In this document: positions 40,624-49,491 of the stretch, piece by piece
Layout of the letters: the number at the start of each line of letters is the position of its first letter
How positions within the stretch are numbered: the stretch's first letter is position 1
Source: Methanoculleus sp. UBA430
Lineage (GTDB): Archaea; Halobacteriota; Methanomicrobia; Methanomicrobiales; Methanoculleaceae
DNA: 64,000 nt
Reading direction: 5' to 3'
NCBI RefSeq assembly: GCF_002506585.1
Contig: NZ_DAXW01000004.1
Span: 92,551-156,550 of the forward strand
Notes under the pieces: model-generated
Seen by the model: only the letters and a program-made list of their open reading frames with translations
Database searches by the model: none
What the model was told of the DNA's origin: nothing
Position numbers and translations under genes: made by a program

Positions 40624-41298
40624 ATGCACGAACTTCCCGATACGGTTGCCGTCGATATCGTCCTCCTGCCGCCCGGGCCGATCATGGATATGGCGATCAG
40701 CGCGAACCGGACACTGCTTGCCGGCAACCCGGACGGAGGGATACGCCTCGACAGGGAGAACTGCCTCCCGCACATCTCTGTTGCGATGCTCCCGGTGCGG
40801 CGTGAGGATGTTCCGGAGATCGTCACGAAGGTGGGCCGGATTGCCGGACAGTGCTCCCCCATGGCGATGACCGTCGATGCCATCGCGAAACGCCGGGGAG
40901 GCACGGGAGAGACCGTCTCCGTCCTGCATATCCTCCGGCCGGAGATCCTCCAGCTCTTTCACAAGACCGTGATGAACGCGGTAGCGCCCTACTCGGCACC
41001 CCCGGCCGTGCCAGAGAACTTTCTCGGAGAGGTGAGTGGACCGTCCGCCGACTGCCTCCGCAGGTTCCAGAAGATCTCCGCGTATGAGCGCTACTCACCG
41101 CATATCACGCTCGGGTTCGGCGACCTCCCGGAACTGATCCCCGGGCTCGACTTCCCGCTCCGGTTCGAGGTGACGGGGGGCGCCGTCTGCCACCTGGGGG
41201 CTCATTGCACCTGCCGGCGAGTCCTCGCCGGATTCGAGCTCGGGACCCGGGCCCCAACCGCCCGCGGCAGGCCGACCCGCCGCCAGGGCGGCGGTTAG
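40624..41298 (+). CDS. 2H-phosphodiesterase-like protein (2'-5' RNA ligase superfamily)
   Basis: 224 aa from ATG 40624. Two HxS/T motifs, LPHISVAM (about residue 55) and YSPHITLGFG (about residue 160), are the catalytic histidine pair of the 2H superfamily (2'-5' RNA ligases, cyclic phosphodiesterases). The spacing of about 105 residues is normal for the family. The last 20 residues are low-complexity and basic. Substrate unknown; members act on 2',3'-cyclic phosphates of RNA or on small cyclic nucleotides. Its stop overlaps the convergent 41295 gene by 4 nt. Confidence 0.8.
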   Translation: MHELPDTVAVDIVLLPPGPIMDMAISANRTLLAGNPDGGIRLDRENCLPHISVAMLPVRREDVPEIVTKVGRIAGQCSPMAMTVDAIAKRRGGTGETVSVLHILRPEILQLFHKTVMNAVAPYSAPPAVPENFLGEVSGPSADCLRRFQKISAYERYSPHITLGFGDLPELIPGLDFPLRFEVTGGAVCHLGAHCTCRRVLAGFELGTRAPTARGRPTRRQGGG

Positions 41299-41684
41299 AG
41301 CAGGAGCGCCTTCACGTACTGCGCTGTGCAACAGACGCACCCGACGTAGCGGTCGATCGTCCCGGTCTCCAGGACCTCGGCGAGCGGGGGCTCTTCCCGC
41401 ATCCGGCGGGTGAGTTCGGGGTCCCGCTCCGCCATCACCTGCAGGAAGACCACGAGCGGCATGAACGGCCGGGCATGCACGGGGACGATCCGGAAATCCG
41501 TAACGTCCGCAGTAAGTGTCGAGTTCCGGGCAAGGTCTTCATCGAAGTAGAGGATGACCTCTAACCCGTGATCTTCCTGCAGGTCCTTCAGGCGGCCGAT
41601 CGGGAGGCGCGCGCCCACCGCGAGGCCGAGCGGTTCCAGTTCCTCCGGTTCCCCGGGGGAGAAGACTGCATCCGATGCTTCCAT
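41295..41684 (-). CDS. Protein of unknown function with a C-terminal GCVCC motif
   Basis: 129 aa. I do not recognise the family. The protein is alpha/beta in pattern with a central hydrophobic helix (PFMPLVVFLQVMAE) and ends DRYVGCVCCTAQYVKALLL, with three cysteines in five residues that could bind a metal or form a disulfide. Convergent with the 2H protein (4-nt overlap) and divergent from the SRPBCC gene. Confidence 0.65.
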   Translation of the reverse strand: MEASDAVFSPGEPEELEPLGLAVGARLPIGRLKDLQEDHGLEVILYFDEDLARNSTLTADVTDFRIVPVHARPFMPLVVFLQVMAERDPELTRRMREEPPLAEVLETGTIDRYVGCVCCTAQYVKALLL

Positions 41685-41822
41685 ACTGCATCACTCCAAA
41701 GAAGTGGTTTCGCGTGGTACGACTTCTTTCCTCCGGCCGCCGCGAAGAGGCGACGCCGGGTATTCCCGGAAAAGAAAGCCTTTTCTCCCTTACGGTCCAT
41801 CCGGTGCGATCGTGATGAGCGT

Positions 41823-42311
41823 ATGACCGCACCCTTGCCGGAACCCCACAGGGTCCTGGTCCGGGAAGTCCGGGCCGAGACTGTCATCGACGCCTCGCCC
41901 GAGATCATCTGGGGGGTGCTGACCGACTTTACCTCCTACCCCGAATGGAACCCGTTCATCCGGTCTATCGAGGGAAAGCTCTGGGTGGGAACCCGCCTTC
42001 TGGTCGAGATCCGGCCCCCCGGGCGACGGAGCATGTGGTTTCGGCCGAGGGTGCTGCGGGTCGCAAAAGACCGCGAGTTCCGGTGGATCGGCCGGGTCCT
42101 GATCGCAGGGCTCTTCGACGGCGAACACCGGTTTACCATCATCCCCGAGGGTGACGGCTCCCGGTTCGTCCAGGCTGAGATCTTCACCGGTCTACTGGTG
42201 CCCGTCGTCGACCTCACCGACACCCTCCGGGCAACCCACCTCGGGTTCCTGCTCATGAACCGGGCGCTCAAAGAACGGGCGCAGTGGATCGCCCCCGGGA
42301 AACCTTCTTAA
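41823..42311 (+). CDS. SRPBCC (START/Bet v1-like) domain protein
   Basis: 162 aa from ATG 41823. Typical helix-grip core: TVIDASPEIIWGVLTDFTSYPEWNPFIRSI, then a seven-stranded sheet and a C-terminal helix (GFLLMNRALKERAQWI). These domains bind hydrophobic ligands or act as polyketide cyclase-type enzymes. No clue to the ligand. Followed by a metallo-hydrolase gene on the same strand with 74 nt between. Confidence 0.9.
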   Translation: MTAPLPEPHRVLVREVRAETVIDASPEIIWGVLTDFTSYPEWNPFIRSIEGKLWVGTRLLVEIRPPGRRSMWFRPRVLRVAKDREFRWIGRVLIAGLFDGEHRFTIIPEGDGSRFVQAEIFTGLLVPVVDLTDTLRATHLGFLLMNRALKERAQWIAPGKPS

Positions 42312-42385
42312 CTGCAACGTTCCCAGTATCTGCATGGATTCGTTCACGGCCGGAAAGCGTTCGAGGGGCCCCGGGAGCGCTGCAT

Positions 42386-43225
42386 ATGAGACTGACAGTC
42401 CTCGTTGATAACGCCACCCTCACCGACCGCTACTTCCTCGCGGAGCCCGGGCTCTCGATCTACATCGAAGACGGCGGAACCCGCGTCCTCTTTGATACCG
42501 GCTACTCGGGCATTCTCGTGGAGAACGCCCGGAAGATGGGGATCGACCTCCTCCGGATCGAAGAGGTCGTCCTCTCCCACGGTCATCTCGACCACACCTG
42601 GGGTCTCGACGCGCTGCTCCGGCTCCATACCGAGGGGATCATCGAGGGCCACGAACGGGTCGAGCCCACATTCATCGCCCACCCCGAAGCCTTCCTCACC
42701 CGGAGCCTTGATGGTGCGGGAGAGATCGGATCCCACCTCTCGGTCGAGGAACTCTTCCGGCACGGGAGGGTTCTCCTTACCGCGGCCCCCCTCTGGCTGA
42801 CCGAAAATCTGGTTTTCCTTGGCGAGATCGAGCGGCGGTTCGAGTTCGAGCGGACGCCTCCTCACGGCTATATCTACACCCCCGACGGTATCCGGGACGA
42901 CACCATCGCTGACGACACCGCGCTCGCCTGCAAGACCCCCGATGGGCTTGTTGTCGTGACGGGGTGTTCCCACTCGGGCGTCTGTTCGATAATCGAGCAG
43001 GCGCGCGAGGTCTGCGGCGAAGACCGGGTCGCCGACGTCATCGGCGGGTTCCACCTCCTCGACGCACCGCCGGAGCGGATCCAGGGGGTCGTCGACTACT
43101 TCTCGGAGGTGCAGCCGGCAGCCCTCCACCCCTGCCACTGCACCGACCTTGCGGCGAAGGTTGCACTCGCAAAGGTCGCGAACGTCCGTGAGACGGGCGT
43201 CGGGCTGATCCTCGAGTACGGGTGA
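42386..43225 (+). CDS. Metallo-beta-lactamase-fold hydrolase (COG1237 type)
   Basis: 279 aa from ATG 42386. The zinc motif HxHxDH is at residues 65-70 (SHGHLDHTWG), preceded by the RVLFDTGYSGILVENA loop. A second-half histidine (HSGVCSIIEQAR) and a later GGFHLLDAP follow as in COG1237 proteins. COG1237 members include enzymes annotated as 7,8-dihydropterin-6-methyl-4-(beta-D-ribofuranosyl)aminobenzene-5'-phosphate synthase-like, relevant to methanopterin, but the reaction is not proven by sequence. Its stop is one base before the convergent M1 gene. Confidence 0.9.
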   Translation: MRLTVLVDNATLTDRYFLAEPGLSIYIEDGGTRVLFDTGYSGILVENARKMGIDLLRIEEVVLSHGHLDHTWGLDALLRLHTEGIIEGHERVEPTFIAHPEAFLTRSLDGAGEIGSHLSVEELFRHGRVLLTAAPLWLTENLVFLGEIERRFEFERTPPHGYIYTPDGIRDDTIADDTALACKTPDGLVVVTGCSHSGVCSIIEQAREVCGEDRVADVIGGFHLLDAPPERIQGVVDYFSEVQPAALHPCHCTDLAAKVALAKVANVRETGVGLILEYG

Positions 43226-43226
43226 A

Positions 43227-46085
43227 TCAGATTTTGAGACCGCGGAGCGCCGGGATCTTCCCGTGCTCCGCCTCGTAGGCCCGGGCTGCCGCCGGGGCGC
43301 CGAGGAGGAAACGGCGGGCGTTGTTATAGACGGCCGGGTAAGCGTCCGGGTCGAGGGAGGCGAGGAGGTCCGCGAGCACGCCTGCCGCCGGCACCCGGTG
43401 GCGGGGCTCCATCGCATCGATGAACGCGAACGCGTCCAGCGCCCGGACGGTGCTGTACTCGTTGACCGGGGCAAGCCGCCGGAGGATCTCCCCGAGGTAT
43501 GCCCGCCCCTCATCGGTCTCAAGCGACCGCTTCCTGTTCAGCGCGAACCGCCCATAGAGCGCCCGTTGCTGGTCGGCCTGCTCGATCGAGAAGGCGGGCG
43601 AGGACTCTATCCCGCGGAGGATCGTGACGAGGTCGTCGCAGTCGCTCGCGGCGACCGTGGAAAGGAAAGATTCCCACGCGACAGGGCTTTTCGCCGACCC
43701 GGCGGCGAACGCCGCAAGGATCTCCAGCCGCTCCGGGGCACTGCTCTCGAGGAGGAGCCGAAACGTGGCGAGGCGATCGGTTGCGGCCGTCGCCTCCCGG
43801 AACCGGGACAGGAGCAGTTCGTGGACCTCGGGGGTATCGAGGGTCGCGAGAAACGCGAGGCTGGCGTTCTTCCTCTGCCGCCGCCGGATCGCTCCGGCCT
43901 CTTCTTCCAGGCAACCCGACCCCCCCGGGGCGCCCGTCGCCGCCTGCCGGGAGACTGCAAGGAGGGTATCGCGGCCACGGGCGGCGACGGCAGAAAAGAT
44001 CTTCTTTCTGGCGTCGTGGAGCGCCCGGTAGTGATGGCTGAACCGCTCGTCTTCGACCGACGGGAAGACGGTCAGGAACTGTCCGCCCGCCTCCTCCATG
44101 AGACGGTCGTCGGCGAGGAGCGCGATGCAGAGGTCGACGAAGCGTGCCGGGATGGCCGCGCCCGGGTCCTCGAGGAGCCGTACCATCTCCCGGTCAGCGA
44201 GCGCACGAAACGCGGTGAACCGACCGACGATATCGGTGTCTTTGCGCACCTGTAGGTAGAGTTCGTCCTCCGGCGGCCGGTATGCCACCTTCCCGTAGAA
44301 GGAGTAACCGCGATTGAGCGAGAGGAACGCCGGGAGGTCGACGTCGTCGAGGCTGATCTTCCCGTCCTCGGCCGCAACCCGGATGGTCCGGTCCGCGAGG
44401 TCCCGGCCTTCGGCATCCACGAGCGCGAACCGGAACGGGAACTCCCAGGTCCGGCCGCCAGGCGTTCGGCTCTGGCGCCAGGCGAGGGTGAACCTCCGGG
44501 CCGCCGGGTCGTAGGCGGGGGTCACGGTGAGGACCGGGTATTCCGTCTCCTTCAGCCAGACCGCCGCCATTCCCGAAAAGCCCATTCCTGCGACCTCTTC
44601 CATGCAGTGTATCCAGTCGTCGCGCGAGGCGTTCCCGTGCCGGAACCGGTCGTGGTAGAGGGCGAGCCCTTCTGCAAACCTCTCCTTTCCCATCAGCGTC
44701 TCGATCATCCTGACGAACTCGGGGGCCTTGACGTAGGTGACGCCGGTGATGAGGTCGTTTGGATCGTTGAAGCCGTCCGGTTCGATCGGCATCGAGCCCG
44801 CGCCCCGGTCGAGGACGAGCGTCCCGGCCCCGGGCTCGAGGAGGTCGAGCACGGTCTGGAGGCGGGAGTAGGCTTCGCCGAAGAAGAAGGCGTGGTGCTG
44901 GTTCTCGATGTGGACCGTCACGGCTTCGTTGAGCCAGATCTCGAACGGGCTCCTCCCCGTCACCTCAGAGCCGTTCTCGTTGTGGTAATACTCATGGACC
45001 TTCACCCTGACCATGTACTCGAAGGCCGGGTCGGTCACGTCCGTGCCGGGTATAAGCCGGTTTGCGGCGATCGTCGTGTTCCCGACGTTCTCCATCCCGC
45101 CGAAGTCGGAGTTCTGCATGGCGATCTCCCGGTAGACCGCTCCGGTGTAGGCGTACCCCATGGTGATGGTCACAACGAGCCCGGCAAGTTCTTTCCTCAC
45201 CGCTTCAAGGGCACCGGTCTCCCCGGAGCGCTTTGCCGCGTCCCGCGCCCGTGTGAGCCGCCAGATCTCCTCCCTGACTTCCCGGTCGCGGTACCGGGCG
45301 GGGCCGGTGAAGAGGTGGACCCACATCACCCCATCTGCGAGGATATCGAGCGCATGCTCTGCCGCACCGGGATCGGAACCAGGTTTTGTGAGGAGTTCGA
45401 GGGAGAACGTCCGCCCGTCGGGATACTCGAACTCCCGTCGGTAGGTGTCGTAACATCCCACCCCGAGGAAGAAGAGGTAGGGAGCCATCGGTGTCGTGGT
45501 GTTCTCGTACCTCTGGACGGATCGGCCGGGGCCGCAGGGGAGCCGCGGTCCTGCCGGGTCGCCGTTGGATATGGTATGCGTATACCCGTCATCGGCGACG
45601 ATCGTCGTCGTGTAGGTGCACTTGGCGGTCATGTCGTCGAGGCAGGGGACCAGCCGCTGGAACCCCCACTGCTGGCACTGGGTGATCTGGACGGGCTGCC
45701 CGGCGGGGCAGGACCCGTCATAGTAGAGGCCCTCGAGGACATGGCTGCTCGGCCGGCAGATCGTCTCGGTATCGAGGGTGAATCGGGTCCGGGGTGGGAC
45801 GGGGGGGTCGAAGGTGACGGTGAGGAGCGCGGCGTCCCGATCGTAGGTGTAGGCAACGGTGTAGCCGTCACACGCGACATGGAGGATATCCAGGTCCCGG
45901 GCGTTCAGGGCGAGGGATGCGAGCGGCGTCTCACGGGTCCGGGCGGTGAGGGCGGAGACGACCCGGGTGTGGCCGTCGTAGACGTCGAAGACGAGATCCA
46001 TGTGGGCGACCTGCACGGGGAGCGCACCGAAGTCCTCCGGGTAGTACCGAAAGAGCCTCGTTTGCCCTTCGTTCCATCCGGTCAA
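43227..46085 (-). CDS. M1-family (gluzincin) aminopeptidase
   Basis: 952 aa. The zinc motif HEYYH is at residues 364-368, with the third ligand Glu387 (HExxH-18-E). The substrate-recognition motif is GGMEN (NSDFGGMENVG) in place of GAMEN. The N-terminal beta-saddle and a long alpha-helical C-terminal domain (about 560-952) fit PepN-type alanyl aminopeptidases (E. coli PepN 870 aa). It removes N-terminal amino acids from peptides. It overlaps the preceding HEAT-repeat gene by 4 nt (ATGA), so that both are made from one mRNA. Confidence 0.95.
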   Translation of the reverse strand: MTGWNEGQTRLFRYYPEDFGALPVQVAHMDLVFDVYDGHTRVVSALTARTRETPLASLALNARDLDILHVACDGYTVAYTYDRDAALLTVTFDPPVPPRTRFTLDTETICRPSSHVLEGLYYDGSCPAGQPVQITQCQQWGFQRLVPCLDDMTAKCTYTTTIVADDGYTHTISNGDPAGPRLPCGPGRSVQRYENTTTPMAPYLFFLGVGCYDTYRREFEYPDGRTFSLELLTKPGSDPGAAEHALDILADGVMWVHLFTGPARYRDREVREEIWRLTRARDAAKRSGETGALEAVRKELAGLVVTITMGYAYTGAVYREIAMQNSDFGGMENVGNTTIAANRLIPGTDVTDPAFEYMVRVKVHEYYHNENGSEVTGRSPFEIWLNEAVTVHIENQHHAFFFGEAYSRLQTVLDLLEPGAGTLVLDRGAGSMPIEPDGFNDPNDLITGVTYVKAPEFVRMIETLMGKERFAEGLALYHDRFRHGNASRDDWIHCMEEVAGMGFSGMAAVWLKETEYPVLTVTPAYDPAARRFTLAWRQSRTPGGRTWEFPFRFALVDAEGRDLADRTIRVAAEDGKISLDDVDLPAFLSLNRGYSFYGKVAYRPPEDELYLQVRKDTDIVGRFTAFRALADREMVRLLEDPGAAIPARFVDLCIALLADDRLMEEAGGQFLTVFPSVEDERFSHHYRALHDARKKIFSAVAARGRDTLLAVSRQAATGAPGGSGCLEEEAGAIRRRQRKNASLAFLATLDTPEVHELLLSRFREATAATDRLATFRLLLESSAPERLEILAAFAAGSAKSPVAWESFLSTVAASDCDDLVTILRGIESSPAFSIEQADQQRALYGRFALNRKRSLETDEGRAYLGEILRRLAPVNEYSTVRALDAFAFIDAMEPRHRVPAAGVLADLLASLDPDAYPAVYNNARRFLLGAPAAARAYEAEHGKIPALRGLKI

Positions 46086-46618
46086 AGACTCGCCTCGCCG
46101 GTGATCTCGCGGAGGGCGCGACGGAGAGCCGTCCTGACCTCCGGCTCCTCCTCGCCCTCGAGCGCGGCGGAGAGGACGGGGACAGCCCGCTGGTCGCGCA
46201 GTTTGCCGAGTGCATCGGCGGCGGCAACCCTGACGTCCTTCTTCCTGTCGGTAAGAAGGGGCAGGAGCGGTTCGACCGCACGGAGGTCGCCTATCTCACC
46301 GAGCGACCAGGCAGCGCCGCGCCGCGCCCAGCGGTCGGGGTCGATGAGGAGGGGCAGGAGCGGTTCGACCGCCCGCGCATCGCGAAGTTTCCCGAGCGCC
46401 TGCGCCGCGACCCAGCGAACCTCGTTCTCGCTGTCGTGCAAGGTGGCGATCAGCGGCTCGACCGCCCGGGCATCGGCGCATCCCCCCAGCGCCTCGGCCG
46501 CCCGTAACCGGTAGGAGATGTTCTCATGCAGAAGCTGCTCGATATATTTGCCGAGATTCTCCTCACCCCGTCTCTCCCTGTCTTCCATGAGGCGTTTTAC
46601 AGAACGTTCCATCTTCAT
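46082..46618 (-). CDS. HEAT/PBS-lyase-type repeat protein
   Basis: 178 aa. Five tandem HEAT-like repeats of about 31 residues: each has a variant of ARAVEPLIATLHDSENEVRWVAAQALGKLRD. PBS-lyase-like HEAT repeats act as protein-binding scaffolds. It is the first gene of a two-gene unit with the M1 aminopeptidase, sharing an ATGA junction, so it may dock or regulate that enzyme; this is inference. Confidence 0.93.
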   Translation of the reverse strand: MKMERSVKRLMEDRERRGEENLGKYIEQLLHENISYRLRAAEALGGCADARAVEPLIATLHDSENEVRWVAAQALGKLRDARAVEPLLPLLIDPDRWARRGAAWSLGEIGDLRAVEPLLPLLTDRKKDVRVAAADALGKLRDQRAVPVLSAALEGEEEPEVRTALRRALREITGEASL

Positions 46619-46723
46619 GCCACCAACTCTTATAGTGCAGATCAGATCTCGTTTACGGTATATAGTGCTTGGCGCGCCCCTCTCTCTGGACGGCAGGTGA
46701 AGGGTGCGCGTCGCCCGTTCGGT

Positions 46724-47077
46724 TCACGCGGTCTCTTCCTCGTCCTCGCCGACAACGTCGAACGCGACGACCCTGTAGTTGTAATACCGCCCGTCCGGGG
46801 CGTTGAAGGAGAGGAAGACCATCAACCCGTGTTCGTCCGAGATCCAGAGCTCGGCATCGTCGTCGATGGTGTAGTATTCGAAACCAAACCCGGCGAGGAG
46901 CTCCTCGATGGCGCCGCCGGTCTTCATCTCCTGGACCATCTCAAACGTCGCGGCCAGGGGGTACTGCCGCCCCTCAAGAGCGGAGACCTGGAGTCTTGCC
47001 TGCTTCTCCGCAAGGAAGAGGGTGTCCAGGGCGGTCATGATCTCCTGCGCGACGGCATCCGTCTCCTCCGAACCCAT
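46724..47077 (-). CDS. Protein of unknown function (117 aa)
   Basis: Small, acidic, alpha/beta in pattern: a long N-terminal helix (AVAQEIMTALDTLFLAEKQARLQVSAL), then beta-rich ADAELWISDEHGLMVFLSFNAPDGRYYNYRVVAFD-like segment and an acidic tail GEDEEETA. I do not recognise it. GAGATATACC at about 47096-47105 (minus strand) is about 25 nt before the ATG, consistent with a leaderless mRNA. Confidence 0.75.
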   Translation of the reverse strand: MGSEETDAVAQEIMTALDTLFLAEKQARLQVSALEGRQYPLAATFEMVQEMKTGGAIEELLAGFGFEYYTIDDDAELWISDEHGLMVFLSFNAPDGRYYNYRVVAFDVVGEDEEETA

Positions 47078-47391
47078 ACCGGTACCTTGGAGTTGGCGGT
47101 ATATCTCTTTTCAGCAGCGAAGGCCGTTTGCACCCCCGGGGCGAACGGCGACTGGCCGCAGGGTGCGACGTTCCGGAGCGCGATTGCCGGGACGTGGGAC
47201 GGTTCGCAGAACCGGAGCATGAGCCCCGGAGTTGGGGACCGGAGGTTCCGTCCTCTCCCGGTGTCAATTCCTTCCTCTTCTGGACCCCGGGTGGAAAGGA
47301 ATATCCTCTCCCTGGCCCGGGAACGGTTCTATCCTCGCCACGGCGCCGCTATAGCGAAACCATAAAACGTTCCGATGCCAATACAGGGCTG
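47078..47391. other. GC-rich divergent intergenic region with a long hairpin
   Basis: About 310 bp between divergent genes. The left end has the 46724 gene promoter, and the right end a TATA-like CATAAAA (about 47361-47367) 25-30 nt before the GTPase ATG. Between them is a hairpin: GCCGTTTGC (47123-47131) pairs with GCGAACGGC (47141-47149), one G-U. The rest has no coding frame that I trust. It resembles the 18780-18990 and 36535-36670 segments in composition. Confidence 0.45.
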
Positions 47392-47877
47392 ATGGCAGAA
47401 GGCAGGCTCAAGATTGTCGTATTCGGTTCTTTCAACGCAGGCAAGTCCAGTTTCATACAGGCACTCGATCCCCGGAGCCGCCACATCGAAGCAACCTCGA
47501 ACGAAGGTTCCACGACTGTTGCATTCGATTTCGGCAGATTGCAGGTGAGAGACCGCGCGGTCTACCTCTTCGGGACGCCGGGGCAGGATCGGTTCGAGTT
47601 CGTCCGGCAGGTCCTCTCGCGGGGAATGGACGGCGCGATCATCGTCGTTGATGCAACCACAGGGGTGGACGCGACGACACAGCACCTCTACGACAGCCTG
47701 AAGTCCCTCAATGTGCCGCTCGCATTCATGGCAAACAAGTGTGACTCTCCGGGCGCGGTCCCCGAGGCTATCCGCCGGGTTCTCCCCGGGGAAGCGGTGC
47801 ATTTCATCTCCGCGCGGAACGGCGAGAACGTTCACGCGGCACTCGACGCCTTCGTCGCAACCCTGACCGCCCGGTAG
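47392..47877 (+). CDS. Small Ras-like GTPase (SRbeta/MglA-like, COG2229)
   Basis: 161 aa from ATG 47392. P-loop GSFNAGKSS (residues 12-20), G2 threonine in STTVAFDFG, a variant G3 FGTPGQDRF (residues 60-68) that lacks the usual aspartate as in COG2229 members, and G4 NKCD (residues 105-108). G5 SARNGENV follows. Such GTPases are related to MglA and to the SRP-receptor beta subunit and often act with a Roadblock/LC7 or membrane partner, which is not adjacent here. A leaderless promoter precedes it. Confidence 0.92.
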   Translation: MAEGRLKIVVFGSFNAGKSSFIQALDPRSRHIEATSNEGSTTVAFDFGRLQVRDRAVYLFGTPGQDRFEFVRQVLSRGMDGAIIVVDATTGVDATTQHLYDSLKSLNVPLAFMANKCDSPGAVPEAIRRVLPGEAVHFISARNGENVHAALDAFVATLTAR

Positions 47878-47919
47878 GGATCATTTTTACTGTCTGCGGG
47901 TCGTTGATCTCTGCGGACA

Positions 47920-48744
47920 ATGACCCGCAAAGAGACCTATATCAGGGAGGTCGCCAGGCTGCTCGTGAGCTTCCTCGCGAGCGGGAACGCCGAGGATCTC
48001 CTCACCTACCTGGTCGCGGGAAGCAACCTGCCGGGGCCCCGGGAAAACCTGGAGCTCGCAGGGGCGTTCAGCGAGACCGTGAGGGAGTTTGCAATTGCCG
48101 ATGCCGACGATCGCCAGGTCCTGTGGACCCTCTGTGTCGAGCTTGCCTGTATCTCCCCTGAGGACGCACCGACAGGTGACCCGCATGAGTTCCTCTCGTT
48201 CTGCGGTGTTCGGGGCATCGGGGCGATTGGGTCTGTATCGCCGGCATGTGCCGGGGCGGCGCTCACGCATCTCGCGGAGACGTCGGTCGATCCACGGTGG
48301 CAGGTCAGGGAGGCGGTGGCACTGGCGATCCAGGATCTCCTCTCCAGGCAGCGAGACATGACGGTCCCTGAGCTGGAGGGCTGGGTGGAAGGAGGGTCCT
48401 GGCTCGCCATGCGGGCCGCGGTCACAGGCGTTGCCGAACCGGATCTGCTCGTTGAGCCGGAGCTCGCGGAGGCAGCACTCCGGTTCCACCGCAAGACCCT
48501 GATCCGTGTCTATATGGCAAAGGAGCGGCAGTCGGAATCGTTCCGCGCGCTTCGAAAGTCGCTCGGCTCCACGCTCAGCCTGGTCATCATCGCCCTTCCC
48601 GGGATCGGCTTTGAGTACCTGCGGCAGCTCGCGACCCTCGACGACCAGGATATCAGGTGGATCGTGAGGGAGAACCTCGAAACCAACCGGCTTCGGAGGC
48701 AGTACCCCGAGACGGTGCAGCACATCAGGGCGCAGTTACCGTAA
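47920..48744 (+). CDS. Alpha-helical-repeat protein (DNA alkylation repeat/HEAT-like)
   Basis: 274 aa, all-alpha, with HEAT/ALR-like repeat units (ALTHLAETSVDPRWQVREAVALAIQDLL, WLAMRAAVTGVAEPDLL, EYLRQLATLDDQDIRWIVRENLETNRL). Not a match to AlkC/AlkD by clear signature residues, so a DNA-glycosylase activity is only possible. It follows the GTPase by 42 nt on the same strand, so the pair may form a switch and a scaffold. Confidence 0.75.
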   Translation: MTRKETYIREVARLLVSFLASGNAEDLLTYLVAGSNLPGPRENLELAGAFSETVREFAIADADDRQVLWTLCVELACISPEDAPTGDPHEFLSFCGVRGIGAIGSVSPACAGAALTHLAETSVDPRWQVREAVALAIQDLLSRQRDMTVPELEGWVEGGSWLAMRAAVTGVAEPDLLVEPELAEAALRFHRKTLIRVYMAKERQSESFRALRKSLGSTLSLVIIALPGIGFEYLRQLATLDDQDIRWIVRENLETNRLRRQYPETVQHIRAQLP

Positions 48745-48828
48745 GAGCGGCATGCGGATCCCCGGGCAGGGATGCTCTTGAGTTGCCTGCCGGTCTTTCA
48801 ACTCCTTCCTGCCCGCCGCGTTGCCGCC

Positions 48829-49491
48829 TTATGTCCCGTAGCGTCTCCATGCCTCCTCCACGTGCAGCGCCTGCATCCCGAGCCTCCGGGGTGCTGTAAT
48901 ATCGTTCTCGGGGTTGTCCCCGATGAAGAGGACATCCGGGGCGGCAAGCCCCATCCGTCCGAGAGTCGCCGTATATATCCGCGGGTCCGGCTTCTGATGC
49001 CTGGTGTCGGAGGAGAAAACGACGAGATCGAAACGGTCGTAGAGGTTAAGCACCCGCATCTCCGGCTCCGAGAAGACCCGCTGCCCGTTCGAGACGACCC
49101 CCTTCTTCTCCGTGTCAAAGTAGTCGAGCAGCCTCCGGCTCTTCTCGATGACGTCGAGCCGCCGGAGCGACGCGGCCCGGAACGCCCGGGCGGTCTCGAC
49201 GCCGAGCCGCTCGGTATCGACCTTCCATACGCTGTAATCAGCGCAGATGCCGGCGAAGACCTCCTCGACCCGCACCTCGGGATAGCGTTTTCCGGTCTGC
49301 TCGGCCGCCTCCCGCACCCGGCCGGCGTAGCATGCCCGCAGGCGTTCGGGGGCTATCCAGACACCCTGGTAGAGGAGCCACCGGGAGAGGCACCGGTAGG
49401 TCGTGATATCGCGCTCATCGGTCAGGACATCGATGAGCGTCCCATAGCAGTCGAAGAGAACCCCCGCTACCCGGGGCTTGCGGCAAGGCAC
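48829..49491 (-). CDS. HAD-superfamily hydrolase (haloacid-dehalogenase type)
   Basis: 220 aa. Motif I is VLFDCYGTLIDV (D-x-Y-G-T-L as in the dehalogenase subfamily), motif II is VVSNGQRVFS-like, and motifs III/IV are RHQKPDPRIYTATL and FIGDNPENDITAPRRLG. Substrate unknown. It overlaps the upstream kinase-like gene by 25 nt. Confidence 0.9.
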   Translation of the reverse strand: MPCRKPRVAGVLFDCYGTLIDVLTDERDITTYRCLSRWLLYQGVWIAPERLRACYAGRVREAAEQTGKRYPEVRVEEVFAGICADYSVWKVDTERLGVETARAFRAASLRRLDVIEKSRRLLDYFDTEKKGVVSNGQRVFSEPEMRVLNLYDRFDLVVFSSDTRHQKPDPRIYTATLGRMGLAAPDVLFIGDNPENDITAPRRLGMQALHVEEAWRRYGT

